This document shows, piece after piece, positions 60,104 to 64,000 of a stretch of 64,000 nt of DNA (position 1 is its first letter; every line of letters starts with the position of its first letter). The notes under the pieces are model-generated. The model ran no database searches, was not told the origin of the DNA, and saw only the letters and a program-made list of their open reading frames with translations. Origin of the DNA: Mycolicibacterium brisbanense (GTDB taxonomy: Bacteria; Actinomycetota; Actinomycetes; Mycobacteriales; Mycobacteriaceae); assembly GCF_001570425.1 (NCBI RefSeq), contig NZ_BCSX01000019.1, positions 124,001 to 188,000 of the forward strand. Reading direction: 5' to 3'. A program made the translations under genes and the position numbers.

Positions 60104-61069
60104 GTGGCTGCTCGTTGGCTGGTCGTCGGGCTGACGTCGATGCTGTTGGCATCGGGGTGCGCATCGACCACCGCGGAATCGACAACCCCCGCACCGGGAT
60201 ATCCGGTGGCCGTGGACAATTGCGGCGTCAGCACCACCTACGACCGGCCGCCGGCCCGTGTGGTGGCTCTGAATCAGCATGCGATCGAGACGATGCTGGC
60301 GCTCGGTCTGGAAAAATCCATGGTCGGCACGTCGTATCTCGACGACCGCATCCTGCCGGAGTACCAGGGCGCCTACGACTCGGTGCCCGTGCTCGCCAAG
60401 CAGTACCCGTCGTACGAAGCACTGCTGGCGGTCGAACCGGACTTCGTCTACGGCGGATGGGAGAGCGCGTTCGACGAGAAGGAGGGCCGCAGCCGGGAGC
60501 GCCTGGCCGGCGCCGGAGTGCACACCTATCTGAACATCGAGGACTGCGTTGCGGGTCCGGCAACCATGACGACGGTGGACGACGAACTTCGTGGCATCGG
60601 CCGGATCTTCGGCGTCTCCGACCGCGCCGAGCGCCAGATCGAGGCGCTGCATGCAGAACTCGCCCGCACCGAGACGAAAGTCCGAGGGGCGCAGTCCGTG
60701 CCCGTTGCGGTGTACGACAGCGGAGACGCCACGGTGTTCACGTCCGGGGGCAAGGGCATCGGCAACGAGATGATCAGGGCCGCAGGCGGAGTCAACGTGT
60801 TCGGTGACGTACCCAAGGTCTGGGCCGATGTGTCGTTCGAGCAGTTCGCCGAGCGCGCACCCGAGGTGATCCTGATCTACGACTACGGCGACCAGCCGGT
60901 CGAGCAGAAGAAGCGGTTTTTGATGGAAAACCCTGTGCTGCAGCATGTTCCTGCGATCCAGCACAAGCGGTTCGCGGTGCTCCCGTTGTCTTCGGTGGTG
61001 GTGGGCGTGCGGGTCGCCCGCGCCGTGCAGTCGCTGGCCGGGCAGCTGCATCCGGAACGGTTTTCGTGA
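60104..61069 (+). CDS. Corrinoid ABC transporter substrate-binding lipoprotein (BtuF-like)
   Basis: 321 residues from GTG 60104. A lipobox LLASGC follows a signal helix (ARWLVVGLTSM). The periplasmic-binding type III fold begins with ARVVALNQHAIETMLALGL and has VEPDFVYGGWESAF and AAGGVNVFGDVP. This class binds cobalamin, siderophore or heme; a B12 riboswitch directly upstream favours a corrinoid. Related actinobacterial cassettes have been named F420-0 transporters on weaker grounds. Its stop overlaps the permease start by 4 nt. Confidence 0.87.
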   Translation: MAARWLVVGLTSMLLASGCASTTAESTTPAPGYPVAVDNCGVSTTYDRPPARVVALNQHAIETMLALGLEKSMVGTSYLDDRILPEYQGAYDSVPVLAKQYPSYEALLAVEPDFVYGGWESAFDEKEGRSRERLAGAGVHTYLNIEDCVAGPATMTTVDDELRGIGRIFGVSDRAERQIEALHAELARTETKVRGAQSVPVAVYDSGDATVFTSGGKGIGNEMIRAAGGVNVFGDVPKVWADVSFEQFAERAPEVILIYDYGDQPVEQKKRFLMENPVLQHVPAIQHKRFAVLPLSSVVVGVRVARAVQSLAGQLHPERFS

Positions 61070-62091
61070 TCCGCCGGTCCCATGGGGTGGTCCTCACGAT
61101 TCTCGGTGCGGTACTGCTGGCCGCCGTTACGGCGGGGATCGGGCTCGGATCGGTGGCCATCGCGCCCGCGCAGGTGTGGGCCATCATCGCGCACGCGATC
61201 CATCCGGGCCTGGTCGAGCAGAGCTGGCCCGCGGTGCGCGAGTCGATCGTTCTCGATGCGCGGCTGCCGCGGGTCGTGCTGGGAGCCGTGGTGGGCGCGG
61301 GCCTCGCGGTGTGCGGAATGGTGCTGCAGGCCGTGGTGCGCAATCCGCTCGCCGATCCGATGCTGCTGGGCGTGTCCTCGGGGGCATCGGTCGGAGCTGT
61401 CCTGGTCCTGGTCGCCGGAGTTGGTGCGCTGCAGGTGATCACGCTGCCGCTGGCGGCGTTCAGCGGTGCCCTGGCCGCGCTCGTCGCGGTGTATTTCCTG
61501 GCGAGATCCGGTGGCCGGATGACGACGGTGCGGCTGATCCTGGCGGGTGTGGCGGTGGCAGAGGTGCTCTCCGCGCTGGCCAGCCTGCTGATCGTGACGT
61601 CTGACGATCCACACAAGGCGCAGGCCGCGGTGCGGTGGCTGCTCGGCGGGCTGGGCGGCACAACGTGGCACATGGTCTGGGTGCCCGCCATCGTTGTATT
61701 CGTCGGTGTCGCTGCCCTTTTGGCGGTCACCAGGTCGCTGAATCTGCTTTACACCGGTGAGGAGGCCGCCGCATCGCTGGGTCTGGACGTGCATCGGTTC
61801 CGCGCGGCGATGTTCGTGGTCGTCGCACTCATGGTCGGTGCCATGGTGGCGGTCAGCGGTGCCATCGGATTCGTGGGGTTGATCATGCCCCACCTGGTGC
61901 GCCTGTTGATCGGGGCCGACCACCGACGGGCGCTGCCGGCTGCCGCGCTCCTCGGGGCGGCGTTCCTCGTGGCGTGTGACATCGTGGCCCGCACCGTCGC
62001 CGCGCCCGAGGAGCTTCCCGTCGGCATTCTCACGGCCCTGGTGGGCGGACCGTTTTTCCTGTGGCTCATGCGGCGCAAGGCTCCGGCGTGA
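61066..62091 (+). CDS. FecCD/BtuC-family ABC permease
   Basis: A 341-residue permease with about ten helices. RNPLADPMLLGVSSGASVGAV and the cytoplasmic coupling region GAIGFVGLIMPHLVRLLIGADH are family signatures. It forms the pore of the importer with the ATPase below. GTG 61066 overlaps the binding-protein stop; its own stop overlaps the ATPase start by 4 nt. Confidence 0.94.
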   Translation: MIRRSHGVVLTILGAVLLAAVTAGIGLGSVAIAPAQVWAIIAHAIHPGLVEQSWPAVRESIVLDARLPRVVLGAVVGAGLAVCGMVLQAVVRNPLADPMLLGVSSGASVGAVLVLVAGVGALQVITLPLAAFSGALAALVAVYFLARSGGRMTTVRLILAGVAVAEVLSALASLLIVTSDDPHKAQAAVRWLLGGLGGTTWHMVWVPAIVVFVGVAALLAVTRSLNLLYTGEEAAASLGLDVHRFRAAMFVVVALMVGAMVAVSGAIGFVGLIMPHLVRLLIGADHRRALPAAALLGAAFLVACDIVARTVAAPEELPVGILTALVGGPFFLWLMRRKAPA

Positions 62092-62858
62092 CCACGGCCG
62101 TCACGATCGAGGACGTCTCGGTGTCGGTACGTGGAAAGGCGTTGATACGCAACGTCTCTCTGGAGGTCGCAGCCGCCGAGATGCTCGCTGTCGTCGGACC
62201 GAACGGAGCGGGTAAGACCACGCTGCTGCGAACCTTGTACCGCGCGCGACGGCCGTCGTCGGGGCGGGTGCTGGTCGGTGGCGATGACCTCTGGCGGCTG
62301 CCCGGAAAGCTCGCGGCCCGGCGCGTCGCGGCGGTATTGCAGGAGACCGCAGGTGATTTCGAGCTGACGGTCTTCGACGTCGTCGCGATGGGCAGGACTC
62401 CGTACAAGCGGTCGTTCGAGGGCGACAACGCGGACGACCGCCGGATCATCGAAGCGGCGTTGACCGATCTCGATCTCGCCGAACTGCACGACGCGCCGTT
62501 CGGGCAGTTGTCCGGTGGGCAGAAGCAACGGGTGCTCATCGCGCGGGCGTTGACCCAGCGCGCCGGTGTGATCGTGCTGGACGAACCCACCAACCATCTC
62601 GACCTGCGCCATCAGCACGACGCCCTGCGGCTGCTGCGAAGCACCGGGGCCACCGTCGTTGCCGCATTGCACGACCTCAACCTCGCCGCGGCATACTGCG
62701 ACCGAATCTGTGTGCTGGACCGTGGAAAGGTGGTCAGGGTGGGAACTCCGGCCGACGTGCTGACCACCGATCTGCTGGCCGACGTGTACGGCGTCGCGGC
62801 GACCGTCACCGAAACCGCTGGCATGCCCCAGATCTCGGTGCTGCCGAGGACGCCGTGA
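62088..62858 (+). CDS. ABC transporter ATPase (BtuD/FecE-type)
   Basis: A 256-residue ATPase with Walker A GPNGAGKTTLL, Q-loop VLQETAGDF, signature LSGGQKQRV and Walker B VIVLDEPTNHLDL, followed by the H-loop His in VVAALHDLNLAA. It powers the BtuC-like permease. GTG 62088. Its stop overlaps the FhuF-like gene by 4 nt, which ties the reductase tightly to the importer. Confidence 0.94.
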   Translation: MTTAVTIEDVSVSVRGKALIRNVSLEVAAAEMLAVVGPNGAGKTTLLRTLYRARRPSSGRVLVGGDDLWRLPGKLAARRVAAVLQETAGDFELTVFDVVAMGRTPYKRSFEGDNADDRRIIEAALTDLDLAELHDAPFGQLSGGQKQRVLIARALTQRAGVIVLDEPTNHLDLRHQHDALRLLRSTGATVVAALHDLNLAAAYCDRICVLDRGKVVRVGTPADVLTTDLLADVYGVAATVTETAGMPQISVLPRTP

Positions 62859-63517
62859 ACATCGGTGCGGCGCTGGCCGATGTCGCGGCATACGGTGGAT
62901 TCTTCGCGATCACCGTGGGCGGCGATCCGGACGGCTGGGTTCCGGTGCACCGATGCTACGACGCGGGCTGTCACGACCTGATTCAGCGGACGGCAGCGGG
63001 ATACGGGACCACCGACCTGCGGATCGGCGCATCTCTGGTCCAGTTCAGCCACGCCTCGCGGCTGTGGTCGCCTGCACTCGCGACTGCGATTGCTCACGGT
63101 GTCGTCCCCGACCTCACCGATCTTCAACGCCGGGATACCGCAACGGAACTCAGGCTGCCTGTGCCGACCGGGCGACCAGTGGACCCGAACGGCGTTGCCC
63201 GCCAGTTGTATACGTTGGTGGTCGAGCAGCATCTGGAGCCGTTGGCCGCAGGCCTGCGCGTCAAGATGGCGCCACGCCTCCTGTACGGAAACGCCGCGGC
63301 CGCCCTCGTGGCGGCGGCAAGTCAGCTGGTCAGCGCGCGACCACAGGTGCGGGCCGAGACCGTCGCGCTGACGGAAACACTGCTGGCGACAGGCGATCTC
63401 GTCGGAACCGGCACGATGACCGGACTGCAGTTCACGCGCCGCAGTTGCTGTCTGTTCTACCGCGTCCCCGGTGGTTCGTACTGCGGCGACTGCGCGCTGG
63501 CCTGCCGCCGTCAGTAG
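62855..63517 (+). CDS. FhuF-like [2Fe-2S] reductase
   Basis: A 220-residue protein with the FhuF C-terminal motif RRSCCLFYRVPGG then YCGDCALAC (Cys-Cys-x10-Cys-x2-Cys), which holds a [2Fe-2S] cluster in ferric-siderophore reductases. The N-terminal half is alpha-helical and variable. No signal peptide, so cytosolic. Encoded as the last gene of a B12-riboswitch import operon, it is a candidate for reducing or releasing imported corrinoid (inference). Its 3' end overlaps the convergent gene by 7 nt. Confidence 0.85.
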   Translation: MNIGAALADVAAYGGFFAITVGGDPDGWVPVHRCYDAGCHDLIQRTAAGYGTTDLRIGASLVQFSHASRLWSPALATAIAHGVVPDLTDLQRRDTATELRLPVPTGRPVDPNGVARQLYTLVVEQHLEPLAAGLRVKMAPRLLYGNAAAALVAAASQLVSARPQVRAETVALTETLLATGDLVGTGTMTGLQFTRRSCCLFYRVPGGSYCGDCALACRRQ

Positions 63518-64000
63518 GCGTACTGATGGGCAGGCGGATCGGTGCGCGTCGCGGTCAGCACAGTCATGTTCGGTATGCTGGCCCGGCTCGAATCATTCTG
63601 TCCCGCAGGCACACTGCCTTCGATCGTGACCCAGGTGTTCTCCGGATAGCCCGCGACGCTCGCGGCGGCGGGGCCGGTGAGCCCGATGCGTGCCAGCTGC
63701 GCATCGGCCGCGCAGCAGATGATGACGATGCGGGCCAGGTAGGTGTGCTCGCCGTCGTGCATCGTGAAGCCGGTGACCTTGATGGTGCGGTTGTCGAGCG
63801 TGCCCGCGGTGTCCTGGGCGATCCGAATGAGCACATCCGGCAGTGAGACCTCGGGGGTTCCGGCGGGCAATGGCGCGAAGGGGCGCCGCAGCACATCGGT
63901 GGACACCGCGGCGACCGTCGTCGCGTCCGGGCGGATGGCCGGCGGTACCACGAAGGCCAGCAGGGCGATCGGAATCAGCAGCAGCCAGGCTGTACCGCTG
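63511..64000 (-). CDS. TIGR03943/YcgR-like membrane permease subunit, 5' end outside window
   Basis: The frame stays open to base 64000, so the N-terminus is cut. Upstream of the GTG at 63951 the frame continues through a hydrophobic helix (TAWLLLIPIALLAFVVPPAI), which is typical of the family and argues against a start at 63951. The C-terminal soluble domain ends with the conserved TIKVTGFTMHDGEHTYLARIVIICCAADAQLARIGLTGP part. Such proteins are usually encoded with a DUF318 permease, and a metal role is suspected. Convergent with the FhuF-like gene. Confidence 0.8.
   Translation of the reverse strand, partial: SGTAWLLLIPIALLAFVVPPAIRPDATTVAAVSTDVLRRPFAPLPAGTPEVSLPDVLIRIAQDTAGTLDNRTIKVTGFTMHDGEHTYLARIVIICCAADAQLARIGLTGPAAASVAGYPENTWVTIEGSVPAGQNDSSRASIPNMTVLTATRTDPPAHQYAY

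Noticed and set aside
60104..62858. Annotation of the ABC cassette as an F420-0 transporter
   Set aside because: No cofE or F420 gene is adjacent, and a cobalamin aptamer directly precedes it. A corrinoid substrate is the simpler reading, though not proven.
63511..63951. Treating the last gene as complete from GTG 63951
   Set aside because: The frame stays open to 64000 and encodes a hydrophobic helix typical of the family just upstream of that codon.

Overview
The window is high-GC actinobacterial chromosome, and its gene order is that of a mycobacterium. The runs hpt-tilS-DUF2342-dacB-ppa, ftsH-folE-folP-folB-folK-(two membrane proteins)-panC-panD-coaX-lysS-lsr2-clpC1, and lpqF-mhuD-mutY-canB-disA-radA-lpqE-carD-ispD-ispF-cysS-rlmB match, as I remember it, the core order of Mycobacterium tuberculosis (about Rv3577 to Rv3628c). 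There are no PE/PPE or ESX genes. Catabolic operons, B12 riboswitches and a second set of zinc-free ribosomal proteins are present. Together these point to a fast-growing Mycolicibacterium close to M. smegmatis. No IS element, prophage, CRISPR array, tRNA or rRNA was seen.

Region 1 (1-7142): a stress-signalling block of a receiver/PP2C phosphatase (cut by the window edge), a CHASE3 histidine kinase and an Rcp1-type response regulator, convergent with an RsbW-like kinase and an RsfB-like STAS protein. It has the make-up of a sigma-F partner switch. It is followed by a divergent TetR/SDR pair, an HD hydrolase and a degenerate OHCU-decarboxylase relative. Region 2 (7301-14861): ppa, dacB, a zincin, tilS, hpt, a molybdopterin oxidoreductase and the lipoprotein LpqG. 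Region 3 (14890-20787): an accessory catabolic operon (aldehyde dehydrogenase, MFS transporter, ACMSD-type amidohydrolase, old-yellow-enzyme) behind two palindromic operators, then an EphA-like epoxide hydrolase. In M. tuberculosis this interval holds PE/PPE-esx and espACD genes.

Region 4 (20920-35437) is housekeeping: FtsH, folate synthesis, pantothenate/CoA synthesis, lysyl-tRNA synthetase, Lsr2 and ClpC1. A strong terminator and a good ClgR box lie between lsr2 and clpC1. Region 5 (35490-45135): an Ag85-like esterase, a YbjQ protein, a cobalamin riboswitch driving cbtB-cbtA and an odd histidine phosphatase, then LpqF, MhuD, a hydrolase, a GlxA-type regulator with an elaborate divergent promoter, MutY and CanB. 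Region 6 (45141-52616): DisA/RadA, CarD, the MEP enzymes IspD/IspF, CysS and RlmB.

Region 7 (52622-64000): a purple acid phosphatase, an ArsB/NhaD-type permease, a secreted GDPD and an MBL hydrolase, then a metal-economy block. A single Zur-type box lies between mrf-rpmE2 (minus) and rpmB2-rpmG2-rpsN2-rpsR2 (plus). The latter set of cysteine-poor ribosomal proteins and Mrf is known to serve ribosome remodelling and hibernation under zinc limitation. Only 15 nt after rpsR2 a second cobalamin riboswitch begins and leads a BtuFCD-type importer plus a FhuF-like [2Fe-2S] reductase. This is the most interesting candidate system in the window: a riboswitch-controlled corrinoid importer with its own putative cytosolic reductase, physically joined to the zinc-starvation operon.
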